From contig NZ_FOGW01000008.1 in assembly GCF_900111325.1 (NCBI RefSeq), forward strand, positions 1-64,000: 64,000 bases of DNA, in the 5' to 3' direction. The position numbers and the translations under genes are program-made. Under the pieces are notes generated by a model. That model worked only from the letters and a program-made list of their open reading frames with translations, made no database searches and was not told where the DNA came from. This document shows positions 1 through 9,070 of the stretch, in pieces. Position 1 is the stretch's first letter, and each line of letters begins with the position of its first letter. The stretch is from Lachnobacterium bovis (GTDB lineage Bacteria > Bacillota > Clostridia > Lachnospirales > Lachnospiraceae).

Positions 1-243
1 CTTGAAGCAACAAACACTTACAAGTTTATCACAAGTCCGGCAAAACTTAGAAAAGATAAAAAATCATTATCAAAAGGAAGCGGAATAATATCAAATATCA
101 CAAGAGACACCGTAAATGATAAAAATTCTTACATTAACATGAAAAATATTTTATATATCATTCTAGTACTGTTATGTATTGGCTTTGTAACATATGTTGT
201 AAAAATAGCAATGCATAAAGAGCAGGAAGAAGAGATATTCTAA
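1..243 (+). CDS. C-terminal end of an unrecognised membrane protein (partial)
   Basis: An open frame enters from the left edge and stops at TAA 241-243, giving 80 residues. The visible part is a polar, Lys/Ser-rich stretch of about 47 residues, then one hydrophobic segment (about residues 50-67, ILYIILVLLCIGFVTYVV) and a short charged tail ending EQEEEIF. This suggests a single C-terminal membrane anchor with a short cytoplasmic tail. It lies just upstream of, and on the same strand as, the type VII secretion genes, so it may belong to that locus. The last part of EsaA should have several membrane spans, which do not appear here. I do not recognise the family. Confidence 0.6.
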   Translation, partial: LEATNTYKFITSPAKLRKDKKSLSKGSGIISNITRDTVNDKNSYINMKNILYIILVLLCIGFVTYVVKIAMHKEQEEEIF

Positions 244-249
244 AAAAGT

Positions 250-279
250 AACTCAGCGTGGAAGTGACCATGCTGGGTT
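250..279 (+). terminator. Strong hairpin after the first gene, possible terminator
   Basis: A 12-bp stem (250-261 pairing with 268-279, two G-U pairs) closes a 6-nt loop, 6 nt after the stop codon. The forward side is followed by ATATTA rather than a T-run; the reverse side has a run of six T (complement of 242-247). It may end the upstream transcript weakly, or be a processing or stability hairpin. Confidence 0.45.
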
Positions 280-320
280 ATATTAGCCTAAAATCCCTAA
301 TTTTATAGATAAATTAGTTC

Positions 321-355
321 CTATTCGAATAGAAAAAATAGTGCTATTCACATAG
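321..355 (+). promoter_or_regulatory. Two similar palindromes upstream of the secretion genes
   Basis: CTATTCGAATAG at 321-332 is a perfect 12-bp palindrome. CTATTCACATAG at 344-355 repeats the left half exactly and most of the right half, 23 bp downstream (about two helical turns). The pair sits 66-100 bp before the start of the next gene, where a regulator could act. No convincing -35/-10 pair was identified next to it. Function is inferred only from arrangement. Confidence 0.35.
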
Positions 356-420
356 TAAGGTATAGTTTTATTTATACTGAAAAATATACAAATAAACATA
401 GAAAGCATGAGGAGAAGCAG

Positions 421-861
421 TTGGAAGAAACAGACGTAAATTCAAAATCAGGTTTAGATTTAGAAGTTACTAATCCGAACAGTCATAATGTAAAGGAATA
501 TTCTTCTCTTACTGATATGAACAATCTGCCATTATTTTCTGAGCAGTTTGAAAAAACAAAGAGACAAAAAAATAATGGCGATAGAAAGGCAATTAAAGAA
601 TTGAACCAAAAAATTTTTTGTGCCAAAATGCATGGAAATAAGGAAGATGTTAAAGTGGGACAATTATTTCTTTCAGAAAATCAATTATATTCAAAACAAG
701 AAGAAAGTAATACATCAATAAAAACTTCTTATTTTATACCAATAAGTGGAATATGTATAATTGTTTTTTTATATTTGATGATTGTTTATTGCCAAAAGAG
801 AAGAAGAAAATTGAAAGAAAAATTATATAAGATGGGACAAGAAAAATGGAACGAAAAATAG
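421..861 (+). CDS. EssA-like type VII secretion membrane protein
   Basis: The start is TTG, chosen because AGGAGA lies 6 nt upstream at 410-415. The product is 146 residues: a polar N-terminal part, then one hydrophobic segment (about residues 103-123, containing SGICIIVFLYLMIVY), then a very basic tail (KRRRKLKEK). A small protein with one C-terminal membrane span just before essB fits EssA/YueC of T7SSb loci, and the repeated LF-x-x-Q pattern (LPLFSEQ, QLFLSENQ) is in keeping with that family. However, EssA proteins normally carry a signal peptide and this one does not, so the name rests on context. It overlaps the next gene by 16 nt, which implies co-translation. Confidence 0.5.
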   Translation: MEETDVNSKSGLDLEVTNPNSHNVKEYSSLTDMNNLPLFSEQFEKTKRQKNNGDRKAIKELNQKIFCAKMHGNKEDVKVGQLFLSENQLYSKQEESNTSIKTSYFIPISGICIIVFLYLMIVYCQKRRRKLKEKLYKMGQEKWNEK

Positions 862-2078
862 AAACAGAACAAATTAAAAAATCTAAAATGAACGCAAATT
901 CCATCTACGATTATGCACGAATTACAGTAAAAAATTGTAATTTTGTAGATGTAACTATCCAAGAAGATGATGAGGATTTAATTCAAAAGTTTGATTTGAC
1001 TCGTTTGACTTCTTTAAAAAAGATTCGTTCAGAAAAATATGATATTATTATAAATATTTTAATAAAAGTGGGTAACTTATTAGATGATTATAAAAAACTT
1101 TTATTTTATTTAGAGCCTGCTAATTTGTTTTTTAACAATGATGGAACTTTAAAAGTAAAAAATCGTGATGTCAGAGAAACTACAGATATCAAAGAAGAAG
1201 TGATTGAAGAAAATTTCTTAAGAGAATATAAGGCGGTAGTTTGTTGTGCCCTTATAGGAAAATATAGTTTCAAAGATTATATCGAAGGTGGAGAAGATTT
1301 ATTTTCTAAGAATACAATATCTGAAAAAATCTATTCTTTAAAAACTCCTGAAGAAATTCAAGAATATTTAGATCATTTAAAAACAGAATATCTTAATAAT
1401 GAAAGTAAAACAAAGATTACAGTTAATAAAACAAAGAATACTGTTATGAGAGTTATGACTTGTGTTCTTGCAATTTGTACGCTTGGTTTAGGAATTTATG
1501 GAGGAAGAGTTCATTTTGTAGAACAACCATATAAAGATGCAATTATTAAGGCTGATAATGCATATATTCAAAATGATGATGTTAAATTAATTGAGTCTCT
1601 TAAGAAAGTGTCAGTTAATAAACTTGATAAAAATCATAAATACGTTCTTGCCTTAGCGTATTTACAAAGTGAAAATTTATCTTCTAAACAAAAGAAAAAT
1701 ATTAAAAAGAATATAACTTTAAATAGCAATAATAAATATTTAGAATATTGGATTCAGATTGGCCGTTTGCAAATAAATGATGCAAAGGACCTTGCAATGC
1801 AAATGTCAGATGAGGAATTGCTTTTATATGCTTATTTAAAAGAAAAGGCCAAGGTTGAGGATGATACCAAACTAAGTGGAGATGAAAAGAGCAGTAAACT
1901 AAAAGATCTTGATGGAAAAATAAAAGAGATATCTGAAAAATATAAAGCAAATGATAAGAAGGAATTAAATGATTCGGACAAAAAGTCATCTTCAAATCAG
2001 AATAATACGGCAAATGATAATAATGCTACAAATCAAAATGGTGGGGAGGTTGTAGAAGATGCTTCGCCTAACAATTAA
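846..2078 (+). CDS. essB: Type VII secretion protein EssB/YukC family
   Basis: A 410-residue protein with the EssB plan: a cytoplasmic pseudokinase-like domain (about 15-195), one membrane span (about 199-220, containing VLAICTLGLGIYGG), then a helical, TPR-like outer domain (about 225-350) and an Asn/Asp/Ser-rich disordered tail. EssB is a bitopic core subunit of the T7SSb membrane complex that contacts EssC. The neighbours EsaB and EssC support the call. The start at 846 overlaps the previous gene; ATG 891 is an alternative, but has no better ribosome binding site. The end overlaps esaB by 20 nt and the tail codons supply the ribosome binding site (GGGGAGG) of that gene. Confidence 0.85.
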   Translation: MERKIETEQIKKSKMNANSIYDYARITVKNCNFVDVTIQEDDEDLIQKFDLTRLTSLKKIRSEKYDIIINILIKVGNLLDDYKKLLFYLEPANLFFNNDGTLKVKNRDVRETTDIKEEVIEENFLREYKAVVCCALIGKYSFKDYIEGGEDLFSKNTISEKIYSLKTPEEIQEYLDHLKTEYLNNESKTKITVNKTKNTVMRVMTCVLAICTLGLGIYGGRVHFVEQPYKDAIIKADNAYIQNDDVKLIESLKKVSVNKLDKNHKYVLALAYLQSENLSSKQKKNIKKNITLNSNNKYLEYWIQIGRLQINDAKDLAMQMSDEELLLYAYLKEKAKVEDDTKLSGDEKSSKLKDLDGKIKEISEKYKANDKKELNDSDKKSSSNQNNTANDNNATNQNGGEVVEDASPNN

Positions 2079-2283
2079 AATTTTAGAAAAAAAATTCGAC
2101 ATCATGGTTAAAAAAAATCAGAGAATCATCGAGGTCTTAAAAGTTTTAAAAGAAAATCAATTGTTTTTTTATGATATAAATCAGATGATGGTTTATTCTG
2201 TTCGTAATCAAGAATATGTAAATAAAAAACTTACATTTAAGCAAGGGGACATTTTCTCGGGAGATATTTTAGAACTAAAATAG
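2059..2283 (+). CDS. esaB: EsaB/YukD ubiquitin-like type VII secretion protein
   Basis: A 74-residue protein whose pattern fits a ubiquitin fold: strand LRLTIKILEKKFDIMV, a helix around IIEVLKVLKEN, and the typical final GDILELK. YukD/EsaB proteins are about 80 residues, cytoplasmic, and encoded between essB/essA and essC; they modulate T7SSb activity. Start ATG 2059 has GGGGAGG about 10 nt upstream, inside the end of essB. It ends 62 nt before essC. Sequence similarity is hard to judge by eye at this length, so fold plus position carry the call. Confidence 0.75.
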   Translation: MLRLTIKILEKKFDIMVKKNQRIIEVLKVLKENQLFFYDINQMMVYSVRNQEYVNKKLTFKQGDIFSGDILELK

Positions 2284-2345
2284 ACTAGGAATGAATTAAC
2301 TAAATAAAACTAAAAACATATTAATTTTGGAGAGGATTATTTTTT

Positions 2346-5300
2346 ATGAAATATATATACGTTGACAAGAATAATAGATATGAAGAGTATCCTGTCAATG
2401 ATGATGAAAAGATAGAAGAAGGTCAACTTTTTTTTACAGAAGAATATAAAGCATATACAAGAAAAGAGAAGGTTTTTATAAGTGGAAACCTTAACTCGGA
2501 TATTTATATTCCTGAATGTGGATATAAGATTTTGCTTGACGAAGGTAAGTTTTTTGTTGAGCATTGTGACAGTGAGCAGTGTAACAGTGAGCAGTGTAAC
2601 AGTGAGCAGTGTGACAGTGAGCAAAAAATTTACTTGGATCAGGTTAGAATTAAGCCAGGTGAGTATAAGTTAGAGAATGGAAGTATTATTCTTTTGCCAG
2701 AGTCTAAAATAAAGCTCGTAATTGGAAAGGATTATATTAAAGTTTTTGGGCAAAATTATAAATCAGCTTTATTAGAGACTGACATCAATTCGAATAGAAC
2801 AGCCCAGTTTCCGATTTATAAGAGATCGCCAAGAATTGTAAAAAGGATAAAAGAGGAAACGATTCGTGTTACCACACCGCTTCCTAACAACTATAAAAAC
2901 AGAAATAGTTTATTACAGATTATTCTTCCACCTTTAGGAATGCTTGCAGTAACAATTGCAATGGGAATAATGATTAATCGTGGTATCTATATGATTGTTT
3001 CAGGAATGGCAACGGTTATGACATCTATTTTCTCGGTCGTCAGATTTTTTCAAGATAAGAAGGATAATAAGGAAACTGAAAAGACAAGACAAAAGATTTT
3101 CGCAGAGTATCTCCTAAAGAAGAGAAAAGAAATTTATGCTCAGTGGCAAAAGGAAAAAGATGCATACGAGTATAATTATCCAACTTTAGATAAAATCGAG
3201 GAAATGGTTAATGATTATAGTAACAGAATTTATGAAAGAACATCTATCGATGATGATTTTTTAACTATTTCTATTGGACATTATTACGGAGATACTACGT
3301 TTAAAATCGAAAACAATATTGATGAATTAGCGCTGAATTCTGATGAGTTTGTTGAAGATGGGAAGAAGTTGAAATTTAAATTTTCTAAGATGGATAAGCC
3401 ACAGATTATAAATATAAGAAATGCGCATCTTGGACTTGTTGGAGAAAAAAGTGTAATTCATGAGCAACTCAAGAATTATGTGACTCAGCTTACTTTTGAA
3501 CAAAGTTATCATGACGTTGAGTTTATTGCAATTTATGATGAACGCTATGACAAGGATTTTAGTTGGATGCGTTGGTTTAAGCATTTTACTATTCACAGCA
3601 TAAATAGTACAGGGCTGATTAAGGGTGAAAGACAGCGAGATCAGGTTATGACTAGCATGCAACAAATCCTTAAAGAGCGAAAACAAAAGCTAGAAGAAAG
3701 TAAGAAAGAATCTAAATTTTTACCTCATTATATTTTTATAATAGATGAGCCAAGTTTAATTATGGATCATTCTATTATGGAATATTTGGGTGGAGATTTG
3801 GGAAAAGAATTAGGATTTACTTTAATTTATACTAGCAATCAGCAGGCAAATTTACCAGAAAATATAGGAACAGTTGTCTTGCTTGAAAATTCAAATGATG
3901 CAACTCTTCTTATTGAAGAGAAGGAGTATAAAAATCGTGAGATTCAATTATATGAAACAACAGATATAAATTACGAAATGCTTGCAAGAAATCTTGGCGT
4001 GTTAGTTCATGAACAAGGAATTACAAATAATATTCCTGAAAGTATAACTTTTCTTGATATGTATGGAGTAAAAACGCCGGAAGAACTAGGAATTGCAAAT
4101 CGTTGGGAAAAGAATAATTCCTCAAAAACTTTATCAGTTCCTCTCGGTGTTCGTGGAGAAGATGATATTGTAGAGCTAAATCTTCATGAAAAAGCGCATG
4201 GTCCACATGGCCTTGTTGCAGGTACTACAGGTTCAGGTAAGTCTGAAATTGTTCAATCATATATTTTATCATTAGCTATTAATTTTCATCCTTATGAGGT
4301 TGGATTCTTATTGATTGACTATAAGGGAGGCGGAATGGCAAATTTATTTAAGAATCTTCCACATCTTATGGGAACAATTACGAATCTTGATGGTAGTGAA
4401 AGTATGAGAGCTCTCTATTCTATTAAAAGCGAGTTAAAACGAAGAGAGAGTATTTTTAGAGAACATGAAGTAAATCATATTAATGCTTATAATGATTTAT
4501 TTAAACAGGGCAAGGCAAAAGAGCCAATTCCACATTTATTTATTATAAGTGATGAGTTTGCGGAGTTAAAAAAAGAACAGCCGGAGTTTATGAAAGAGCT
4601 TGTTTCAACGGCGCGTGTAGGCCGAAGCCTTGGAGTTCATCTTATTCTTGCTACCCAAAAACCTAGTGGCGTAGTTGATGAGCAAATTTGGAGTAACAGT
4701 AAATTTAAACTTTGCCTTAAAGTACAAAATGAATCAGACAGTAATGAGGTGCTTCATACAGCTGATGCAGCAAACATAACACAAACAGGTCGAGCTATTT
4801 TGCAAGTTGGTAATAATGAAATTTATGAGATGTTTCAATCGGCATGGTCTGGAGCAAAATATATGCCAACTGTTGACCAAGAAGTCTCTTTAGATAATAG
4901 AGTTTACCTTATTAATGAATTTGGACAAGGACAACTTTTAAATCAAGATCTTAGAGGAAGTATAGAAGAACAAAAAGCAAACAAAACACAGCTAGAAGTA
5001 ATTGTGGATTGTATTCATGATACTTATGAAAAACAGTTGAATTATATGAGAGAAAAAATTGATATGGCTGCAATAGATGATTTGACTAAGGAAACATTAA
5101 AATCAAATCTTATTGTTCGACGTCCATGGTTGCCATCACTAACTGATAAGATTGTAAATCCATTGATATGTGAGTTTGAAGCAGAAGCAGCAGGTATTTC
5201 CAAGGAAGCGGAAGAAGCAACAAAAGATCTGTCAGAATTGACAGAGCGAGATGTCGCAAATTTAGAAATATCTTACGGTGTGGTCGATATTCCAGAAAAA

Positions 5301-6884
5301 CAAACACAAGAAGAATACAAACTCGATCTATCCAAAGAGGGCAACGTAGTCAATGTAACATCTAGTGGCTACGGAAAATCAGTGATGCTTACTAATGTTG
5401 CTTTACAGCTTGCTATACAAAACAGCGTGGAAAACCTAAATATGTATATTCTTGATTTTGGTAACAACTCACTTATAGCATTAAAAAGATTACCACATGT
5501 CGCAGAACACATAATGATTGACGAAACTGAAAAATTCAATAAGTTTAGGGAACTTATGCTTGAAGAAATGAAAATTCGTAAAAAAGCATTGGCCAAGGCT
5601 GTAGTTCAAAATTTTGTTGTTTACAATGAAAATGCAAGAGAAAAGGGACAAAAGCAGTTAAAAGCAATTGTTATTTTAATTGATAATTATGATGTTATAA
5701 AAGAAATGGGTTTCGAGATGGAGGATTATTTCACGAAACTTACAAGGGACGGTATAGGCCTTGGAATTTATACAATTATTGCTGCAAATAGGGAAAATGC
5801 TATCAGATATGCAACTTTAAATAATTTTAAAAATAAGATAGCAGGTTTTAATTTTGATATAAATGAGGCAAAAGCTTTTATAGGCAGAAGCAAATATGTT
5901 TTACCAGAAATAAAGGGTAGAGCTATGGTTAAAATCGGCGAGAAAGTAGAAGTAATGCAGATGTATACTCCTGTTGATTTTACAGATGATGTTGATTACG
6001 GTAAAAAACTCGTTGCTAAAATTAATGAGATTCGAAAAGCAAATCCAAACATCGAAGCACCTCATATTCCAATTTTACCAGAAGAATTAATGTATGATGA
6101 ATTTATTTCAGAGTATATTAATCCAATTCTTAAACAAAAAGAAGAGATGCCAAAAGTAACAAAAACAGAAGCAACATCAATACCAGAAGAATCAGAAGGA
6201 ACACGCAGCCTTAATATGAACAACCGTCTCTTCATCGGTTTAAGAGAAGAAGATGTTCAACCAATTGAAATAACGCACAAAGATAATCCATTTATGGTTA
6301 TGGGTGATGGTGCATGTGGTAAAACTAATGCCTTGAAAGTTTTGATTAAGCAGCTAATTGGAAAAGTAAATACTGAAAATTTATATATTTTTGACTCAAG
6401 GAAAAAAGACTTATATCAATTTGTTAAAGAGACAAATTATATAAAAAATACTGAAGAGTTTGAAGATTTTGCAGATAGAATCAAGCGTATCACAAACGAT
6501 AGAAGTAAGATAATACAGGAAAAAGTAGATAAAGGAGATTCTTTCGAAGAGGCAATAGATGAATTTGATCCAATTTACGTAATCATTGATGACCTTGATG
6601 ATTTTGCTGAATTCGTAGGAAGTGATTTAGATATAGTTGCAGGAAGAATGGAAAAATCTATTTCAGTTGGTGTAAAATATATCGTTTCTGTTAATTCTAC
6701 TAAATTAAAAACTACGGATATCTTTTCACGAGCTGTCAAAGGATCTGGAGCAGGAGTGCTTGTAGGTAGTCAAGGTTACCTCACAATATTCCCAGTTAAA
6801 GTATCTGAAAAAATAGATATTTCAGATGGCTTCGTTATGTGCAATTGCACACAAGGACGAGTCAGAATTCCTCAAGTAGATTAA
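2346..6884 (+). CDS. essC: EssC, FtsK/SpoIIIE-type ATPase motor of type VII secretion
   Basis: 1512 residues, close to the usual EssC length of about 1480-1500. The N-terminal ~180 residues are beta-rich and match the FHA-like region, interrupted by a five-residue repeat. Two membrane spans follow (about 189-208 and 211-233), then three ATPase modules. D1 has a canonical Walker A GTTGSGKS at 626-633 and Walker B ending DE at 736-737. D2 has a degenerate Walker A (TSSGYGKS, 1005-1012) with LIDNYD near 1111-1116. D3 has GDGACGKT at 1320-1327 and IIDDLDD around 1413-1418. EssC is the membrane motor that recognises and moves WXG100 and LXG substrates. GGAGAGG at 2329-2335 sets the start. No esx substrate gene is in the window; it may lie to the left. 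Confidence 0.93.
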   Translation: MKYIYVDKNNRYEEYPVNDDEKIEEGQLFFTEEYKAYTRKEKVFISGNLNSDIYIPECGYKILLDEGKFFVEHCDSEQCNSEQCNSEQCDSEQKIYLDQVRIKPGEYKLENGSIILLPESKIKLVIGKDYIKVFGQNYKSALLETDINSNRTAQFPIYKRSPRIVKRIKEETIRVTTPLPNNYKNRNSLLQIILPPLGMLAVTIAMGIMINRGIYMIVSGMATVMTSIFSVVRFFQDKKDNKETEKTRQKIFAEYLLKKRKEIYAQWQKEKDAYEYNYPTLDKIEEMVNDYSNRIYERTSIDDDFLTISIGHYYGDTTFKIENNIDELALNSDEFVEDGKKLKFKFSKMDKPQIINIRNAHLGLVGEKSVIHEQLKNYVTQLTFEQSYHDVEFIAIYDERYDKDFSWMRWFKHFTIHSINSTGLIKGERQRDQVMTSMQQILKERKQKLEESKKESKFLPHYIFIIDEPSLIMDHSIMEYLGGDLGKELGFTLIYTSNQQANLPENIGTVVLLENSNDATLLIEEKEYKNREIQLYETTDINYEMLARNLGVLVHEQGITNNIPESITFLDMYGVKTPEELGIANRWEKNNSSKTLSVPLGVRGEDDIVELNLHEKAHGPHGLVAGTTGSGKSEIVQSYILSLAINFHPYEVGFLLIDYKGGGMANLFKNLPHLMGTITNLDGSESMRALYSIKSELKRRESIFREHEVNHINAYNDLFKQGKAKEPIPHLFIISDEFAELKKEQPEFMKELVSTARVGRSLGVHLILATQKPSGVVDEQIWSNSKFKLCLKVQNESDSNEVLHTADAANITQTGRAILQVGNNEIYEMFQSAWSGAKYMPTVDQEVSLDNRVYLINEFGQGQLLNQDLRGSIEEQKANKTQLEVIVDCIHDTYEKQLNYMREKIDMAAIDDLTKETLKSNLIVRRPWLPSLTDKIVNPLICEFEAEAAGISKEAEEATKDLSELTERDVANLEISYGVVDIPEKQTQEEYKLDLSKEGNVVNVTSSGYGKSVMLTNVALQLAIQNSVENLNMYILDFGNNSLIALKRLPHVAEHIMIDETEKFNKFRELMLEEMKIRKKALAKAVVQNFVVYNENAREKGQKQLKAIVILIDNYDVIKEMGFEMEDYFTKLTRDGIGLGIYTIIAANRENAIRYATLNNFKNKIAGFNFDINEAKAFIGRSKYVLPEIKGRAMVKIGEKVEVMQMYTPVDFTDDVDYGKKLVAKINEIRKANPNIEAPHIPILPEELMYDEFISEYINPILKQKEEMPKVTKTEATSIPEESEGTRSLNMNNRLFIGLREEDVQPIEITHKDNPFMVMGDGACGKTNALKVLIKQLIGKVNTENLYIFDSRKKDLYQFVKETNYIKNTEEFEDFADRIKRITNDRSKIIQEKVDKGDSFEEAIDEFDPIYVIIDDLDDFAEFVGSDLDIVAGRMEKSISVGVKYIVSVNSTKLKTTDIFSRAVKGSGAGVLVGSQGYLTIFPVKVSEKIDISDGFVMCNCTQGRVRIPQVD
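2565..2624 (+). repeat. Four 15-bp tandem repeats inside essC
   Basis: Units at 2565-2579, 2580-2594, 2595-2609 and 2610-2624 follow TGT-[GA]AC-AGT-GAG-CA[GA]. They encode C-[DN]-S-E-Q four times (residues 74-93), in frame, placing a Cys every five residues in a predicted loop of the FHA-like region. The near-identity at DNA level points to recent slippage and a copy number that could vary between strains. Confidence 0.9.
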
Positions 6885-6984
6885 TATTTTTTAGTTTTTA
6901 TAAAATTTTGCTATTCAAATGATATTAGAATGTGTTAATATGAAATTGTATGATTTTGTATTTTAAAATAGAGAGGACAAGAGA

Positions 6985-8994
6985 GTGGAAATATTATCTA
7001 CAATATTAACACTACTTAGTGGTGTTGCCTTATTCCTTTTTGGAATGGGTTTGATGGGCGATGGTCTTAAGCAGGTCGCCGGAAATAAACTAGAGATGGT
7101 TTTATATAAATTAACCAGCTCACCTATCAAAGGAATTCTTCTTGGTACAGTTGTAACAGCAGTCATTCAGTCTTCATCAGCAACGACTGTAATGATAATT
7201 GGTTTTGTTAACTCAGGCATGATGCAGGTGTCTCAGGCGATAGGTACTATCATGGGAGCAAATATTGGTACATCAATTACAGGATGGATTTTATGTCTCT
7301 CATATATTGATGGAGGAAGCGGAGTTGCTACGTTAGTATCTTCGGCTACGATATCCGCAGTTGTTGCTGTTTGTGGTATTATTTTTAAGACTTTTGTAAA
7401 GAATGAATCATTAAAAAAAGTCGGTGCTATTATGATGGGATTTGCAATCCTTATGACAGGTATGCAGACAATGAGTGGTTCAGTGGCAGGACTTAGATCT
7501 AATCCTACGTTCTTGAATATTATTGAGAGTGTAAAAAGTCCATTTCTTGCAATTCTAATAGGTATTATATTTACTGCAATTTTGCAAAGCGCATCAGCTT
7601 CAATCGGTATTATGCAGGCACTTTCAACAACAGGTGCTATTTCTTTTGCAGTTGCATTTCCAATAACACTTGGAATTGGCGTTGGTGCGGCATGTCCAGT
7701 TCTTCTTTCCGCAGTTGGTGCCAACAAAAATGGAAAAAGAACAGCCCTTGTGTACTTATTAAATGATTTGTTTGGAATGATTATCTGGGGAACAGTATTT
7801 TATACTGTAAATGCATTTGTTAATTTTAGTTTTTTAGATTCAGCGATGACACCTGTTAGCATTGCATTATTAAATACAGTATTCCGTATGGCAACAGTGT
7901 TGGTTTTATCACCATTTATCAAATTTATTGAAAAGTTTGTATTTTTTATAGTTAAGGAAGATCCTGAAGATCGCGAAGATTATGAAGACTTTGATCTTTT
8001 AGAGGATCGTTTACTTATGTATCCATCAATTGCTCTAGAACAGAGTCACAAAGCAATGAATGGAATGGCTCGAAAAGCGAAAAAGAATATTTTGCGAGCA
8101 ATGACATTGCTTGTTAATTTTGACGATAACCGTTATCAGGTTATACAGGAAAAAGAAAAAGTTATTGATAAATATGAAGATAAAGTGGGCAGCTATTTAA
8201 TTAAGGTAACAAGCCACAATTTAACTGCAGTGCAGTCTCATAAGGCTTCCGAATTGCTTCACGTAATTAGTGATTATGAGCGTTTGGGAGATCATGCTGT
8301 TAATATTTCGAAAGTGGCAAAGGAATTGGCTGATAAAAAAATCAATTTTTCAGGGCAAGCCCTAAAAGAACTTTCATTTCTTGAAGCAGCGGTGCAAGAT
8401 ATCGTAGAAATGACTTGTAAAACTTTCATGGATGATAATCGTGAAGCAGCTAAGAAGGTAGAGCCTCTTCGTGAATGTATAGAGATGCTTTGTGATGAGT
8501 TGAAATTTAATCATGTTCAGCGTTTAAGTAATGGCGAATGTGACATGATTAAAGGGCTTCCATTTAACGATTTACTCACTAATTATGAACGTATTTCAGC
8601 ACATTGCTCTAACATAGCGGTCGCAATTATAGAAATGCAACACGTTGAATTAGATGCACATAGCTACGTAAAGAATATGCGTCAATTAAAAAATGATAAT
8701 TATCGAGAAACATTAGAAGCTTATCTTTTCCATTATATGACACCAATGAATCAGATGGTCGAAAAAGAGCAACTTCTTGCAATGCAAATTAAAAAAGAAG
8801 AAGCCCTAAGACTAGCTGAAGATGAGAAGAAGGACAAAGATAAGAAGAAGGACAAAGATAAGAAGAAAGACAAAGATAAAAAGAAAGACAAGAAGAAGGA
8901 CAAAGACAAAAAGAAAGACAAGAAGAAGGACAAAGATAAAGACAAGAAGAAGGACAAAGGCAAAAAGAAAGATAAAAAGAAAGATAAAAGCTAA
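6985..8994 (+). CDS. Na/Pi cotransporter (NptA family) with C-terminal PhoU domain
   Basis: 669 residues. Two inverted Na_Pi_cotrans repeats are seen with the signature QSSSAT (62-67) and QSASAS (from 201), in about eight membrane spans up to residue ~325. A cytoplasmic PhoU-like helical domain (about 350-595) follows. The family imports phosphate with sodium. Start GTG 6985 is preceded by GAGAGG at 6971-6976. From residue 613 the protein is almost only Lys and Asp, from a DNA tandem repeat; such a tail is not part of the family. After the TAA stop the same frame continues for 14 more Lys/Ser-rich codons (see findings). The gene stands alone, ending at a bidirectional terminator shared with the reverse gene. 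Confidence 0.9.
   Translation: MEILSTILTLLSGVALFLFGMGLMGDGLKQVAGNKLEMVLYKLTSSPIKGILLGTVVTAVIQSSSATTVMIIGFVNSGMMQVSQAIGTIMGANIGTSITGWILCLSYIDGGSGVATLVSSATISAVVAVCGIIFKTFVKNESLKKVGAIMMGFAILMTGMQTMSGSVAGLRSNPTFLNIIESVKSPFLAILIGIIFTAILQSASASIGIMQALSTTGAISFAVAFPITLGIGVGAACPVLLSAVGANKNGKRTALVYLLNDLFGMIIWGTVFYTVNAFVNFSFLDSAMTPVSIALLNTVFRMATVLVLSPFIKFIEKFVFFIVKEDPEDREDYEDFDLLEDRLLMYPSIALEQSHKAMNGMARKAKKNILRAMTLLVNFDDNRYQVIQEKEKVIDKYEDKVGSYLIKVTSHNLTAVQSHKASELLHVISDYERLGDHAVNISKVAKELADKKINFSGQALKELSFLEAAVQDIVEMTCKTFMDDNREAAKKVEPLRECIEMLCDELKFNHVQRLSNGECDMIKGLPFNDLLTNYERISAHCSNIAVAIIEMQHVELDAHSYVKNMRQLKNDNYRETLEAYLFHYMTPMNQMVEKEQLLAMQIKKEEALRLAEDEKKDKDKKKDKDKKKDKDKKKDKKKDKDKKKDKKKDKDKDKKKDKGKKKDKKKDKS
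8821..8991 (+). repeat. Lys/Asp-coding low-complexity repeat in the symporter tail
   Basis: Imperfect repeats of AAAGACAAAGATAAGAAG-type units encode K-K-D-K-[DK] strings at residues 613-668. The mix of 12- and 18-bp spacings suggests slippage. Both alternative frames stay open here and yield spurious Arg/Lys-rich or Phe/Leu/Ser-rich reading frames. Confidence 0.9.
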
Positions 8995-9070
8995 AGCAAA
9001 TCCGATAAAGGGCAGAGCAAAAAGGCGAAGCCAGGCTAAAGCGGATAAAAACACTAAGTTAATGTTAACA

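Noticed and set aside
2337..2624. Reverse-strand frame starting with repeated LLTVT
   Set aside because: It is antisense to the essC cysteine repeat; the essC frame has the full domain plan.
8751..9054. Reverse-strand Phe/Leu/Ser-rich frames resembling membrane peptides
   Set aside because: They are the antisense reading of the Lys-rich repeat; no start signal is present.
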